From Marinimicrococcus flavescens (lineage in GTDB: Bacteria > Pseudomonadota > Alphaproteobacteria > Geminicoccales > Geminicoccaceae): a stretch of DNA of 64,000 bases. The DNA lies in NCBI GenBank assembly GCA_029211145.1, contig JARGEQ010000092.1:1-64000 (forward strand). Direction: 5' to 3'. This document shows, piece by piece, positions 1 through 8,744 of this stretch. Both the position numbers and the translations under genes were made by a program. How positions within the stretch are numbered: the stretch's first letter is position 1; each line of letters starts with the position of its first letter. Below the pieces are notes generated by a model that was not told where the DNA came from, did no database searches, and saw only the letters and a list, made by a program, of their open reading frames with translations.

Positions 1-789
1 AGCGCAGGCCGGAGCGGATCGAAAGCTGCTTCTCCCTGCCGCCCGGCCGGTATGCCGCGTGAGCTGTCGGGTGTAGCGGTGGGTATTAGTAATGTAACCT
101 GGCACCATTTCACGCCGGTTAACGGCGCCGGCTGCCGCGGCAAACCCGATCCCGAGCCCGCCGCAGACCGACAGAAGGGAGAAAGGAAAAGCCGCGCGCA
201 GCGCCCGCGGAGCGGATGGAGCGTGCTCGCAGAGGGAGCCGGCCGCTAACCCGGCGTTAATCTCACCTGGTACCGTTTCCCGCGGGCCAACGGCGACGCG
301 GACCGCGGCGAGCGCAAACCGGGCGGCATGGATTTGGCTCGGATCGCAATCTCGAGGGGGACACCGTTGGCTTCTGGCGAGGCTCGTTCCGCGCGGACGA
401 AAGGTGGGCAGATGCGAGGCCGGCGTGCGCGTCACCACCTGGCTGCCCGGCGCCGCCGCCAAGCCCGGGAGACGGAAGAGCCGGCCCGCAGCGCCTTGCG
501 CGGGACCGCCGGCACCCGCGGCCGCGTTCGCGGGCGGCACGCGATCCCGGCAGAAGGCGAGTGGCCATCGCGTCCGGTCGCGAGGGCGGCGTCTCACGCA
601 GATCAAGTATCGGGAGGGCCAGGGAGGAGGTGCTCCGGGGGGCGCTGTTCTCGGTGGGGAGGCGCTCTCGCGGCCGCGCCGGGAGCGGCGGAAGACCCCG
701 TTGCGGCCGGCACAAAAAAGTCGGAACCGCGGCCGGGCCTCGCCTATTGGTCGCCCGAGAGATCAGCCACCACAAAGCGGAGGAACATC
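1..789. other. Left-edge region with no supported gene
   Basis: No open frame here has a convincing start, ribosome binding site or recognisable product. The long frame running into the PRC-barrel gene is open only because of high GC. The stretch holds a degenerate 33-bp direct repeat (97-129 and 265-297). At 190-206 there is a near copy of a GC-rich 17-mer that also occurs at three other places in the window next to T-rich tracts. Read on the minus strand it could be a weak terminator. Confidence 0.5.
97..297. repeat. Degenerate 33-bp direct repeat pair
   Basis: Positions 97-129 and 265-297 match over 33 bp with about seven substitutions. The shared core is ACCTGGyACCrTTTC followed by a segment ending in AACGGCG. 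Both copies are followed by a CCGCGGC run and then a CAAACC or AAACCG motif. No gene or known element explains them. They may be remains of a duplicated segment. Confidence 0.35.
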
Positions 790-2076
790 ATGCCCAGGAA
801 CCTTCTGGCGACTACCGCGATGATGCTGGCCCTGGCGGTGCCGGCTGCCGTGGCGGCCCAACAGAACACGACGGCAGCGGCGCAGCAGACGCAGCAGCAG
901 ACCCAGGCAGCCAGCCAGCAGGTGCTCCAGAGCCTCGAGGGAGCAGAGCAGACGCTCGAGCAGGCGCTGAGCAAGCTGGAGCAGGGCGGCGAGCAGGCCA
1001 TGCAGGAGGCGTCCGAGGCCTTGGCGAATGCGCGCTCGACGCTCGACAGCCTGGACTCGCCCGACAACGACCAGACCTTCGGCAAGGCCCGTGACGAGCT
1101 GAAGAACGCCGAGCAGGCGATTGTCGACAAGGATGCCGAGAAGGCGGTCAGCTCTGTCGAGCAGGCCCACAAATCGGTGGGCGAGCTGCGGCAGCGCGTG
1201 CAGCAGTCGGCTTCCGGCCAGGGCGGGGACGCGCTGCGTCTGGTGGTAAAGAGCCCGGCCCCGGAAGTCGAGGTCGACCGCCAGCAGGCGAAGGTGCAGG
1301 TCGACCAGTCGCAGCCGCGCGTCCAGGTCAAGCAGCCCGATCCGCAGGTCACCGTCACCCAGCCCAAGCCGCAGGTCGATGTCGACGTGACCGTGCCCAA
1401 GGCGCAGGTCGAGGTGAAGCAGCCCGACCCGCAGGTCCAGGTCACGCAGCGCCAGCCGCAGGTCGACGTCAAGCAGCCGGCGCCGCAGGTGAGCGTGCAG
1501 CAGCCCGAGCCGCAGGTCGAGATCGAGCGCGGCAAGCCGCAGATCAACGTGACCCAGGCGGACCCGCAGGTGACGGTCCAACAGGCCGATCCCAAGGTGC
1601 AGGTCGAGCAGGGCAAGCCGCAGGTCGAGGTCAAGCAGGCCGACCAGCAGGCCGACGTGAATGTCGACGTGAAGCGGGCGGAGACCGACACGTCGCAGCC
1701 CATGCAGCAGCAGGCGCAGACCGGTTCCTCGGCGCAGGACGCCACGAAGACGCTGGCCCGGGAGGCCCAGCCCTCGGCGGAGCCGCGGATGTCGATGGCC
1801 CAGCTCGAGGACATGGTCGGCAAGAACGTCGTGGGCGCCGACGGCAAGGAGATCGGCGAGGTGCACGACGTGCTGATCGGCCCCGACGGCGAGGCGATGA
1901 GCGTGATCGTCGAGCGCGGCGGCTTTCTGGGCCTGGGCGAAAGCCTCTACGAGATCCGCTGGGACCAGATCGAGCTGCGCGGCGACGCGCTCACGACCAG
2001 CATGACCGAGGACGAGGTCAAGCAGGCGCCCAAGTTCGATTATTCGGGCAGCGAGACCCGGATCCGCAAAGACTGA
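790..2076 (+). CDS. Secreted PRC-barrel protein with PQV-repeat linker
   Basis: 428 aa. Residues 1-23 form a signal peptide ending in an AVAA-like site. Residues 25-145 are Gln/Glu/Ala-rich and predicted helical or coiled coil. Residues about 157-294 are a run of roughly fourteen 8-12-residue units of the form PQVxVxQ, alternating Val with charged or polar residues. Residues about 333-428 are a PRC-barrel domain (VGKNVVGADGKEIGEVHDV). The ATG at 790 is chosen because it has GGAGG-like bases just upstream and starts the signal peptide; the frame is open further upstream but codes for nothing credible. PRC-barrel proteins with signal peptides are common in alphaproteobacterial envelopes. The role here is unknown. 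The repeat probably forms an extended beta-rich spacer, which is inference. Confidence 0.85.
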   Translation: MPRNLLATTAMMLALAVPAAVAAQQNTTAAAQQTQQQTQAASQQVLQSLEGAEQTLEQALSKLEQGGEQAMQEASEALANARSTLDSLDSPDNDQTFGKARDELKNAEQAIVDKDAEKAVSSVEQAHKSVGELRQRVQQSASGQGGDALRLVVKSPAPEVEVDRQQAKVQVDQSQPRVQVKQPDPQVTVTQPKPQVDVDVTVPKAQVEVKQPDPQVQVTQRQPQVDVKQPAPQVSVQQPEPQVEIERGKPQINVTQADPQVTVQQADPKVQVEQGKPQVEVKQADQQADVNVDVKRAETDTSQPMQQQAQTGSSAQDATKTLAREAQPSAEPRMSMAQLEDMVGKNVVGADGKEIGEVHDVLIGPDGEAMSVIVERGGFLGLGESLYEIRWDQIELRGDALTTSMTEDEVKQAPKFDYSGSETRIRKD

Positions 2077-2110
2077 CGGCGCGCCGGCCCCACGCGGGCC
2101 GGGTCTGACG

Positions 2111-2150
2111 GGAAGGGCTGTCCCCGGCCGGGGGCGGCCCTTCCTTGCGT
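2111..2150 (+). terminator. Intrinsic terminator after PRC-barrel gene
   Basis: GGAAGGGC at 2111-2118 pairs with GCCCTTCC at 2137-2144, with further G-C pairing inside the arms. It lies 35 bp after the stop of the PRC-barrel gene. The T-tract is poor (TTCCTTG), so termination may be partial. Confidence 0.5.
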
Positions 2151-2209
2151 GTGGGTCAAAGAGGCTAGTACATCCTTGATCTTCGGGACCGGCGGAGACG
2201 GGCGGGCCG

Positions 2210-3097
2210 ATGGGCCGGCATGTGGAGTTCACGCAGCATCGGGTGAAGCTGCCGGACGGGCGGCGTGTGCTGGTGGCCGAGTATGGCCGGCGGTCGGCCG
2301 TGCCGGTCGTCTATCTGCACGGCTTTCTGGGAAGCCGGCTGGAGCCGTTGGCGGCGGACGGGCTGGACGGCAACGTCATCGCCGTCGACCGGCCGGGCTA
2401 TGGCGGCTCGGACGCCCAGCCGCTTCTCTCGCTGCGGGCCTTCGGCGAGGATCTGGCGGCGACCCTCGATGCGCTCGGGGTCGATCGCTGCGCGCTGGTT
2501 GGCGTCTCGGCCGGAGCGCCCTTCGCGGTGGCGGCCGGGGCGGTATTGGGGAGGCGGGCGGTTCGCTGCGTGCTCGCCTCGGCGGTGGGCTCCAAAAAGG
2601 CCATTCGCAGCGGCGGCGGCACGGTGCGGGTGATGCGCGGCCTGCGCCGCGGGCCGCGGCTGGTGCGGCTCCTGGCGCCGCGGCTGCTGCGGGACGCACG
2701 GCGCCACGGCCTCGACCTGCGCCTCGTGCGCCTGGCCCTGCGCGGCGAGCGGGGCTGCATTGCGCCGGCAGTCGACCAGGCGCAGCTCGCCCGGGCGCTC
2801 ACCGCGTCCCTGCGGGAGGGATGCCGGCGCGGCGTGGCCGGGCCGCTGGCCGATCTGCGCCTGCTGACCAGGCGCTGGGACGTGGCGCCGGACGCGCTGC
2901 GGGTACCCGTCCTGGTGCTGCACGGGGCCGCCGACCGGGTGGTGCCGGCGGCCCATGCGCACTGGTACGGCAGCGTGCTGCCGCAGGTTCGGGTCGAGAT
3001 CGTGCCGGGGGCCGGGCATGTCTCGCTGGTGGTCAACGGGGCGCAGCGCATCATGGCTGCCGCCCTCGGGGAGCAGGGTCCCGTCACCGCGCCTTGA
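2210..3097 (+). CDS. Alpha/beta-fold hydrolase
   Basis: 295 aa with the fold's expected elements: oxyanion-hole HG at residues 37-38 (YLHGFLG), nucleophile elbow GVSAG with Ser100, an acid in HGAADRVV, and the catalytic His at about 270 in GAGHVSLV. No signal peptide, so probably cytoplasmic. The substrate cannot be read from the sequence. It lies 51 bp upstream of a second, unrelated hydrolase on the same strand, so the two may be cotranscribed. Several upstream in-frame codons exist, but the ATG at 2210 follows a GGAG-rich leader. Confidence 0.8.
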   Translation: MGRHVEFTQHRVKLPDGRRVLVAEYGRRSAVPVVYLHGFLGSRLEPLAADGLDGNVIAVDRPGYGGSDAQPLLSLRAFGEDLAATLDALGVDRCALVGVSAGAPFAVAAGAVLGRRAVRCVLASAVGSKKAIRSGGGTVRVMRGLRRGPRLVRLLAPRLLRDARRHGLDLRLVRLALRGERGCIAPAVDQAQLARALTASLREGCRRGVAGPLADLRLLTRRWDVAPDALRVPVLVLHGAADRVVPAAHAHWYGSVLPQVRVEIVPGAGHVSLVVNGAQRIMAAALGEQGPVTAP

Positions 3098-3148
3098 CCG
3101 CTCGCCGCCGGCTGCGGCAAGTGCGGCGGAAAGAGAGGGAACAAACGC

Positions 3149-4087
3149 ATGCCCGAGCTCGACCCGAGGATGGCGGTCATCCTCGCGAAGATGGCGGCCG
3201 CGGCGCCGCGGCCCTACGAGGCGATGACCCCCGCCGAGGCCCGCGCCGAGGCGGAGCGCCGCAACGCCGTCTGGAACGAGGAGCCGCCGCCGCTTGCCCG
3301 GGTCGAGGAGCTGAGCCTGCCCGGTCCGCGCGACATGCTGCCGGTCCGCTTCTACCTGCCGGAGGGCGCCTCCGCCCCCACCGCCTGCGTGCTGTTCTTC
3401 CATGGCGGCGGCTGGGTGTTCGGCTCGCCGGACACGCATGACGGGATCTGCCGCAGGCTCGCCCGCGCCGGCGGGTTCGCGGTCGCCAGTGTCGATTACG
3501 GCCTTGCCCCCGACCATCCGTTTCCGCATGGCCTCGAGGATTGCCTGGCCGCCATCCGCTGGTTCCGGGAGCACGGGGCGAGCCATGGTGTCGACCCCGA
3601 GCGTCTGGCGCTTGCCGGCGATTCCGCCGGCGCCAACCTGGCGCTGGCCTGCTGCCTTGCCCTGCGTGACGCCGGTGAGCCGCCGTTACGCGCCGCGGCG
3701 CTGGCCTATGGCGTCTATTCGGCCGATTGCGACAGCGCCTCGCACGCCGCCTTCGGCGATGGCCGCTATGTTCTCTCGAGCGCCATGATGCGCTGGTTCT
3801 GGAACCATTACGTGGCCGAGCCGGCGCGGCGTACCGACCCGCTCGCGGCCCCGCTCCACGCCGACCTGCACGGCCTGCCGCCGCTCTTCCTGGCGGCCGC
3901 CGAGCTCGATCCGCTGCGCGACGACAGCGAGCGGCTGGCGCGCCGGCTGATCGAGGTGGGTGCGGAGTTCGACTACCGGTTGTGGAAGGGCGTCACCCAC
4001 GCCAGCATGGCGATGAGCCGCCTGCTGCCGCAGGCCGAAGGCTTCATCGCCGACGCTGCCGGCTTCCTGGCCCGGCGCCTCGCCTGA
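3149..4087 (+). CDS. Alpha/beta hydrolase of the hormone-sensitive lipase family
   Basis: 312 aa. The HGGG oxyanion motif is at residues 85-88 and the GDSAG nucleophile motif at 157-161 (Ser159). The acid is in LDPLRDD (about 254) and the catalytic His at about 284 in VTHASM. This order is diagnostic of the HSL (lipase family IV) esterases, which hydrolyse short- to medium-chain acyl esters. There is no secretion signal. An AGAGGGAACAAACGC leader places a ribosome binding site before the ATG. It follows another hydrolase gene and converges on the SIMPL-domain gene. Confidence 0.87.
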   Translation: MPELDPRMAVILAKMAAAAPRPYEAMTPAEARAEAERRNAVWNEEPPPLARVEELSLPGPRDMLPVRFYLPEGASAPTACVLFFHGGGWVFGSPDTHDGICRRLARAGGFAVASVDYGLAPDHPFPHGLEDCLAAIRWFREHGASHGVDPERLALAGDSAGANLALACCLALRDAGEPPLRAAALAYGVYSADCDSASHAAFGDGRYVLSSAMMRWFWNHYVAEPARRTDPLAAPLHADLHGLPPLFLAAAELDPLRDDSERLARRLIEVGAEFDYRLWKGVTHASMAMSRLLPQAEGFIADAAGFLARRLA

Positions 4088-4127
4088 CAGGGGAGCAGGT
4101 GCCGGGGCCGGCGGATCGGCAAGGTCT

Positions 4128-4862
4128 CTAGTCCTCGAGGAGATAGTCGATGGTCGAGACCACCCGCACGGTCTTGGCCACCTGCTGCTCGGCCGCGATG
4201 CCGGGTGCCTGGTCGCGGGGCAGGATCTCGAAGACGCCCTGGTTGGCGCGGCGGATGCCGGCAAGGCGGCTGCCGGCATCGGCGGCGAACTGCTCGGCCG
4301 ATGCCCGGGCGTTGCGCGTGGCGACCGCGATCATGTCGGGCTTGATGTCGTTGAGGCCGGTGAAGAGGTAGACGGGGGCGCTTGACGGGCCGCCGTCGCT
4401 GCTCAGCACCACACCCTCGGCGATCAGCTCGGCGATGGCCTGGTGGGCGGTCTCGACCAGCTCCACCTCGCTGGAGCGGACCATCAGCGTCTGGGCGACG
4501 ATGAAGCGCTCGTCCACCGGCCCCTGGCGCCAGGCCTGGGCGATGAGGTCGATGACCTCGAGCCGGCTCACCTCGATGGCGGTGGCGGGAATGCCCTGCC
4601 GCTCGAGGAAGCCGCGGACCTTGCGGCCGTCGATGGCGATCTGCCGCTCGACCGTCGCGAGCTCGTTGCCGGTGGCCACGAAGCGCAGCGGCCACAAGGC
4701 GAGGTCGGAGCGCACCTCGCGCTCCGCCAGCCCCTTGACGGTGACGTGCCGGTCGGGACTGCGCCCGAGCGCGAAGCCGTGCCCGACGAACCAGCCGCCG
4801 GTAGCAATGCCGGCGCCCAGAAGAACGGCGCCGGCGAGCAGGGAGAGGGAACGTGCGGGCAA
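4128..4862 (-). CDS. SIMPL-domain (DUF541) envelope protein
   Basis: 244 aa. Residues about 5-27 form a hydrophobic signal or anchor segment, followed by VTVKGLAEREVRSDLALW, the typical opening of a SIMPL (DUF541) domain, which fills the rest. The family is periplasmic or membrane-anchored and includes E. coli YggE, linked to oxidative stress tolerance; the biochemical activity is unsettled. It is followed at 5171 (upstream on this strand) by a small secreted protein gene with a 27-bp gap, so the two probably form one transcript. About the usual family length. Confidence 0.83.
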   Translation of the reverse strand: MPARSLSLLAGAVLLGAGIATGGWFVGHGFALGRSPDRHVTVKGLAEREVRSDLALWPLRFVATGNELATVERQIAIDGRKVRGFLERQGIPATAIEVSRLEVIDLIAQAWRQGPVDERFIVAQTLMVRSSEVELVETAHQAIAELIAEGVVLSSDGGPSSAPVYLFTGLNDIKPDMIAVATRNARASAEQFAADAGSRLAGIRRANQGVFEILPRDQAPGIAAEQQVAKTVRVVSTIDYLLED

Positions 4863-4889
4863 GGCGGACTCCAGCGAGGGAAGGGGGCC

Positions 4890-5171
4890 TCAGCAGGTCT
4901 CCACGGCCTCGGTGCAGTCGTTGAACTGGAAGGCCAGGAGGGGATCCTCGCGCCAGGCGTCGAACACCCGCTGGTCCTCGCAGTGCACCTTGGCCATCAC
5001 CGTCTGCCGGCCGTCGATCTCGCGCTCCTCGACATTGCTGAGGAACGCGACGACGCAGTCCTCGACCATCAAGATCTCGGCGGCGAGCTCCTCCGGCCAG
5101 TCGGCCGCAGCCTGCGGCGGATGGACGATTGCCAGAACCACGCCCGAAAGCAAGAGCAACGCTTGTTGCAT
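4890..5171 (-). CDS. Small secreted protein of unknown function
   Basis: 93 aa. The N-terminal 23 residues (MQQALLLLSGVVLAIV then an AAA site) look like a cleaved signal peptide. The mature part is acidic and has three Cys (in VEDCVV, VHCED and NDCTE) plus a C-terminal Cys, compatible with disulfides in the periplasm. The start is set by AGAGGAG seven bases upstream of the ATG; the longer frame above it runs antisense through the dehydrogenase gene. It probably shares a transcript with the SIMPL-domain gene. No family recognised. Confidence 0.7.
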   Translation of the reverse strand: MQQALLLLSGVVLAIVHPPQAAADWPEELAAEILMVEDCVVAFLSNVEEREIDGRQTVMAKVHCEDQRVFDAWREDPLLAFQFNDCTEAVETC

Positions 5172-5285
5172 GACACTCCTCTCTGGCAGATGCGCGCGCG
5201 CGATTGCCCAAGGGACGATTATAGGGCAGAGGTCTGGCCCGAGTGCGCTGAGCTGGATCAAGCGAGCCGGCAGGGAGCGTGGCGG

Positions 5286-6017
5286 ATGGAGAAGAGCGGA
5301 CGGACGGCGCTGGTGACCGGGGGGGCCAGCGGCATCGGCCGGGCGGTGGCGGAGCGCCTCGCCCGCGACGGGCTTGCCGTCACGATCACCGATATCGACG
5401 CCCAGTCGGGAGAACGCACGGCAGCGGCCCTGGCGGCAGCCGGCACCGTGCGCTTCGTGCAGGGCGATGCCGCCAGCGAGCCCGACATGGCAGCGGCGCT
5501 GCGCCAGGCGGCCGGCCCCGATGGCGGGCTCGACGCGCTGGTCTGCAATGCCGGCATCATGATCCGCAAGCCCCTCACCGAGCTCTCCCTCGAAGAGTGG
5601 CGGCGGGTGATCGACACCAACCTCACCAGCAGCTTCCTGCTGGCCCGGCACGCCGCACCGATGCTGAGGAAAGCCAAGGGGGCGATCGTCACCATTGCCT
5701 CGACCCGTGCGCGCCAGTCGGAGCCCGACACCGAGGCTTATGCGGCGAGCAAGGGCGGGCTGGTGGCGTTGACCCACGCCCTGGCGGTGAGCCTCGGGCC
5801 GGAGGTCCGGGCGAACTGCATCAGCCCCGGCTGGATCGATACGTCGGGCGAGCCGCTCGGCGCCGAGGACCATGCCCAGCATCCGGCGGGCCGGGTCGGC
5901 CGGCCGGAGGACGTGGCGGCGCTGGCGAGCTGGCTCGTGGGGTCGGAGAGCGGCTTCGTCACCGGCGCCGAGTTCATCGTCGACGGCGGGATGACCCGCA
6001 AGATGATCTATGTCTGA
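5286..6017 (+). CDS. Short-chain dehydrogenase/reductase
   Basis: 243 aa, the usual length for classical SDRs. The cofactor motif TGGASGIG is at 11-18, NAG at 78-80, and the catalytic Ser129-Tyr142-Lys146 set is in the AYAASKGG context. The C-terminal GxxFVTGAEFIVDGG segment is standard. Asp36-Asp38 after the second strand (ITDID) suggests NAD preference. It is the first gene of a two-gene unit with the overlapping cupin. The substrate is unknown. Confidence 0.9.
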   Translation: MEKSGRTALVTGGASGIGRAVAERLARDGLAVTITDIDAQSGERTAAALAAAGTVRFVQGDAASEPDMAAALRQAAGPDGGLDALVCNAGIMIRKPLTELSLEEWRRVIDTNLTSSFLLARHAAPMLRKAKGAIVTIASTRARQSEPDTEAYAASKGGLVALTHALAVSLGPEVRANCISPGWIDTSGEPLGAEDHAQHPAGRVGRPEDVAALASWLVGSESGFVTGAEFIVDGGMTRKMIYV

Positions 6018-6330
6018 TAACGTCAAGCAACAGAGGATGAGGTCCATGACCGTAGCAGCCGTGCCGACCCTGAACATCGACAATGAGCGCGTGCGGGTGA
6101 CCACCTGGCGCTTCGCGCCCGGCGCCGCCACCGGCTGGCATCGCCACGAGATGGCCTATGTCATCGTGCCGCTGATCACCGGCAAGCTGAAGCTGGTGGG
6201 CCCCGATGGCGCGGAGACCATCGCGGAGCTTCAGGCCGGCATTCCCTATTACAAGGACGCCGGGGTCGAGCACGACGTGATCAATCCCAACGAGTTCGAG
6301 TTCGCCTTCGTCGAGACCGAGCTGAAGTAG
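6010..6330 (+). CDS. Small cupin-domain protein
   Basis: Up to 106 aa; a single cupin barrel. Motif 1 appears as GWHRHEMAYVIVPLITG and motif 2 as PYYKDAGVEHDVINP, so two or three metal-binding His and a Glu are present. Three starts are possible: ATG 6010 (overlapping the SDR stop by 8 nt), ATG 6037 and ATG 6046. A GAGG just before 6046 makes the later starts attractive. It is translationally coupled to the dehydrogenase. It could be a small isomerase, dioxygenase or binding protein. Confidence 0.8.
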   Translation: MSDNVKQQRMRSMTVAAVPTLNIDNERVRVTTWRFAPGAATGWHRHEMAYVIVPLITGKLKLVGPDGAETIAELQAGIPYYKDAGVEHDVINPNEFEFAFVETELK

Positions 6331-6340
6331 CGGCGGCGGC

Positions 6341-7243
6341 TCAGGCGGCGAGCTGCGGGCGCGCCGCCAGGGCCTTCTCGATCACCGCCGTCACCCGCGC
6401 CCGCTCGGCACCTTCGAGCGGGCGCCGGGGCGGGCGGACATGCTCGCTGCCGACGCCCAGCATGGCCTGGGCGAGCTTGATGTTCTGGACCAGCCGCGGG
6501 CTGACGTCGAGCTCGAGAAGCGGTGCGAACCAGCGGTAGATGGCCAGCGCCTTCTCGATCCGCCCGGCCCGGGCCAGCCGCCAGACGGCGAGGGTCTCGT
6601 GCGGGAAGGCGTCCACCAGCCCCGCCACCCAGCCGTCGGCGCCCATCACGCAGCTCTCCAGCGCCAGATTGTCGACTCCGGCAAAGATCGCCAGCCGCTC
6701 GCCCAGGGCGTTGCGGATCGCGATCACCCGGCGGACATCGTCGGAGCTCTCCTTGACCGCCACGATGTTGGCGCAGCGCTCGGCGAGGCGGGCCAGCATC
6801 TCCACCCTGACGTCGATCCGGTAGGCCACCGGGTTGCTGTAGACCATGACCGGCAGGCCGGTCGCTCCGGCGATCTCCTCGAACCAGCAGCAGGCCTCGT
6901 CGTCCGATGCGTGATACATCATCGGCGGCAGCACCATGAGGCCGTCGGCGCCGGCTGCCTCGGCACGGCGCGCCAGCTCGATCGCGCGACGGGTGGCGCT
7001 CTCGGCCAGCGTCATGAGCACCGGTCGGCCCCTCGACGCCGCGCGGGCGATGCGCACCAGCGAAAGCTTCTCCTCGGCCGAGAGGGTGCTGCCCTCGCCC
7101 AGCGAGCCGGCCACGATCAGCCCGTCGATCCCGGCCTCGATCTGCCAGGCGCAGAACCGCTCCATGGCGGCCTCGTCGATCTCCGCCTCGGCGGTGAAGC
7201 AGGTGGTCAGCGCCGGAAAGACGCCCGTCCAGGCGACGGTCAT
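6341..7243 (-). CDS. DapA-family lyase/aldolase (not assigned to lysine synthesis)
   Basis: 300 aa, a TIM-barrel of the dihydrodipicolinate synthase/N-acetylneuraminate lyase superfamily. The Schiff-base Lys is Lys164 in VAVKESS, and the catalytic Tyr135 lies in MVYSNP. The substrate loop is GSLGEGSTLS at about 46-55, where genuine DapA usually has GTTGE, so a sugar-acid or keto-acid aldolase or a hydratase is more likely than DHDPS. It converges with the cupin gene (10-bp gap). A strong hairpin separates it from the gene upstream on its own strand. Confidence 0.82.
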   Translation of the reverse strand: MTVAWTGVFPALTTCFTAEAEIDEAAMERFCAWQIEAGIDGLIVAGSLGEGSTLSAEEKLSLVRIARAASRGRPVLMTLAESATRRAIELARRAEAAGADGLMVLPPMMYHASDDEACCWFEEIAGATGLPVMVYSNPVAYRIDVRVEMLARLAERCANIVAVKESSDDVRRVIAIRNALGERLAIFAGVDNLALESCVMGADGWVAGLVDAFPHETLAVWRLARAGRIEKALAIYRWFAPLLELDVSPRLVQNIKLAQAMLGVGSEHVRPPRRPLEGAERARVTAVIEKALAARPQLAA

Positions 7244-7261
7244 GGGCCAGGCCCTCCCAGA

Positions 7262-7302
7262 AACGACGACGACCGCGGCAGACTAGCTTGCCGCGGTCGT
7301 CG
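7262..7302 (-). terminator. Intrinsic terminator downstream of IMPase gene
   Basis: A perfect 14-bp stem (7267-7280 with 7289-7302) encloses an 8-nt loop. On the minus strand it is followed by CGTCGTTT. It ends the long pgk-to-IMPase transcript before the DapA-family gene. Confidence 0.7.
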
Positions 7303-7334
7303 CGTTAACCGGCTTTTGCGCTGCGGAGCGCGGG

Positions 7335-8150
7335 CTACTCGACCTTGCCGCCCGGCGTCACCTCGGCCAGCAGGCCGCGCAGCTTGCCGTAGATCTCGGG
7401 GTTGCCGGCCACGATGGTGCCGCGCTCCCACATCTCCTCGTCGCCCTCGAGCCGGCCCATCCGCCCCGCCGCCTCGCGCACCAGCAGCAGGCCGGCGGCA
7501 TAGTCCCAGGGCTTCACGCCATATTCCCAGTACCCGTCGAGGCGCCCGGCCGCGACATAGGCGAGGTCGAGCGAGCAGGCGCCGTAGCGGCGCAGGCCCG
7601 AGACATGATCGGCGACCTTCTCGAGCTGGCTGGGAAAGCCCTTCCTGCGGGCCTCCCAGTCCTGCACCGGCAGGCCGCAGCCGATCAGCGCGCGGTCCAG
7701 CTCGCTGCGCTTGGAGACGCGGATGCGGCGGTCGTTGACGAACGCGCCGCCGCCCTTCACGGCGCTGAACAGCTCGTCCTTGATGGGGTCGTAGATCACC
7801 GCCGCGGTGATGTCGCCATGCTGCTCCAGCGCGATCGAGATCGCCCAGTGCGGGGTGGCATGGAGGAAGTTGGTGGTGCCGTCGAGCGGGTCGACGATCC
7901 AGCGATTGTGTGGCGAGCGGCCCTCGACCACGCCGGTCTCCTCCATGAGGAACCCGTAGTCGGGCCGGGCGCGCTCGAGCTCGGCGTGGATGATGCCCTC
8001 AGCACGGCGGTCGGCCGCCGAGACGAAATCGCCGGGCCCCTTCACCGAGACCTGGAGATGCTCGACCTCGTTGAAGTCGCGCACGAGGTGGCGGGCGGCG
8101 GCGCGGGCGGCGCGCACCATCACGGCGATCGCAGCGGAATGTCTCGTCAT
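7335..8150 (-). CDS. Inositol-monophosphatase family protein
   Basis: 271 aa. Metal-binding motifs of the Mg2+-dependent phosphatase family are present: EE at 70-71 and DPLDGTTNF starting at 87. A WDYAAG motif in the C-terminal third completes the site. The family hydrolyses inositol-1-phosphate and related sugar phosphates; SuhB also acts in rRNA processing complexes. Last gene of the minus-strand run pgk-unknown-fba-thiE-like-efp-IMPase, 24 bp after efp. The efp-IMPase order is common in alphaproteobacteria. Confidence 0.88.
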   Translation of the reverse strand: MTRHSAAIAVMVRAARAAARHLVRDFNEVEHLQVSVKGPGDFVSAADRRAEGIIHAELERARPDYGFLMEETGVVEGRSPHNRWIVDPLDGTTNFLHATPHWAISIALEQHGDITAAVIYDPIKDELFSAVKGGGAFVNDRRIRVSKRSELDRALIGCGLPVQDWEARRKGFPSQLEKVADHVSGLRRYGACSLDLAYVAAGRLDGYWEYGVKPWDYAAGLLLVREAAGRMGRLEGDEEMWERGTIVAGNPEIYGKLRGLLAEVTPGGKVE

Positions 8151-8174
8151 GGATCCTGTCTTTCGCGCGCGGGC

Positions 8175-8741
8175 TCAGCCCTTGGCGCGCTCAACGTAGC
8201 TGCTGTCGGTCGTGTTCACGACCACCTTGGTGCCGGCCTCGATGTGCGGCGGCACCATGATCCTCACGCCATTGTCGAGGATCGCGGGTTTGTAGGAGGC
8301 AGTCGCGGTCTGGCCCTTGATGACCGGATCGGCCTCGACGACCTCGAATACCGCGGTCTCGGGGATGCGCACCGAGAGGGGCCGCTCCTCGTAGGACGAG
8401 ACCGTCACGGTGGCGCCCTCCTTGAGGAACACCGCCTGCCGGCCGATCAGGTCGCGGGGCAGGGCGATCTGCTCGTAGGTCTCGTTGTTCATGAAGTGGA
8501 GCTGCGGGCCGTCCTCGTAGAGGAACTGGTACTCGGCGAGCTCCAGATGGACCTGCTCCACCGTCTCGGAAGTGTTGAAGCGCTGGTTGAGCTTGGTGCC
8601 GTCGGTCAGGCAGCGCAGCTCCGCCTGGAGATAGGCAGGGCCCTTGCCCGGCTTGACGTGCTCGCCCTTGACCAGGGTCCAGAGCTTGTCCCGGTACTCG
8701 ATGATGTAGCCGGGCTTCACCTCGTTGACGTTGACCTTCAT
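8175..8741 (-). CDS. efp: Elongation factor P
   Basis: 188 aa, full length for EF-P, with the KOW-like N-domain and two OB domains. It relieves ribosome stalling at polyproline. The loop KPGKGPA places the modifiable lysine at residue 33, the state usually matched with EpmA-type beta-lysylation; no modification gene is seen in the window. Only 3 bp separate it from the ThiE-like gene upstream. Its presence in a glycolytic operon ties translation capacity to carbon metabolism, though this may be only positional. Confidence 0.95.
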   Translation of the reverse strand: MKVNVNEVKPGYIIEYRDKLWTLVKGEHVKPGKGPAYLQAELRCLTDGTKLNQRFNTSETVEQVHLELAEYQFLYEDGPQLHFMNNETYEQIALPRDLIGRQAVFLKEGATVTVSSYEERPLSVRIPETAVFEVVEADPVIKGQTATASYKPAILDNGVRIMVPPHIEAGTKVVVNTTDSSYVERAKG

Positions 8742-8744
8742 CGC

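Noticed and set aside
723..751. GGAACC hexamer as a possible EcfG-type -35 box before the PRC-barrel gene
   Set aside because: No CGTT-like -10 element at 16-17 nt; the match is probably chance.
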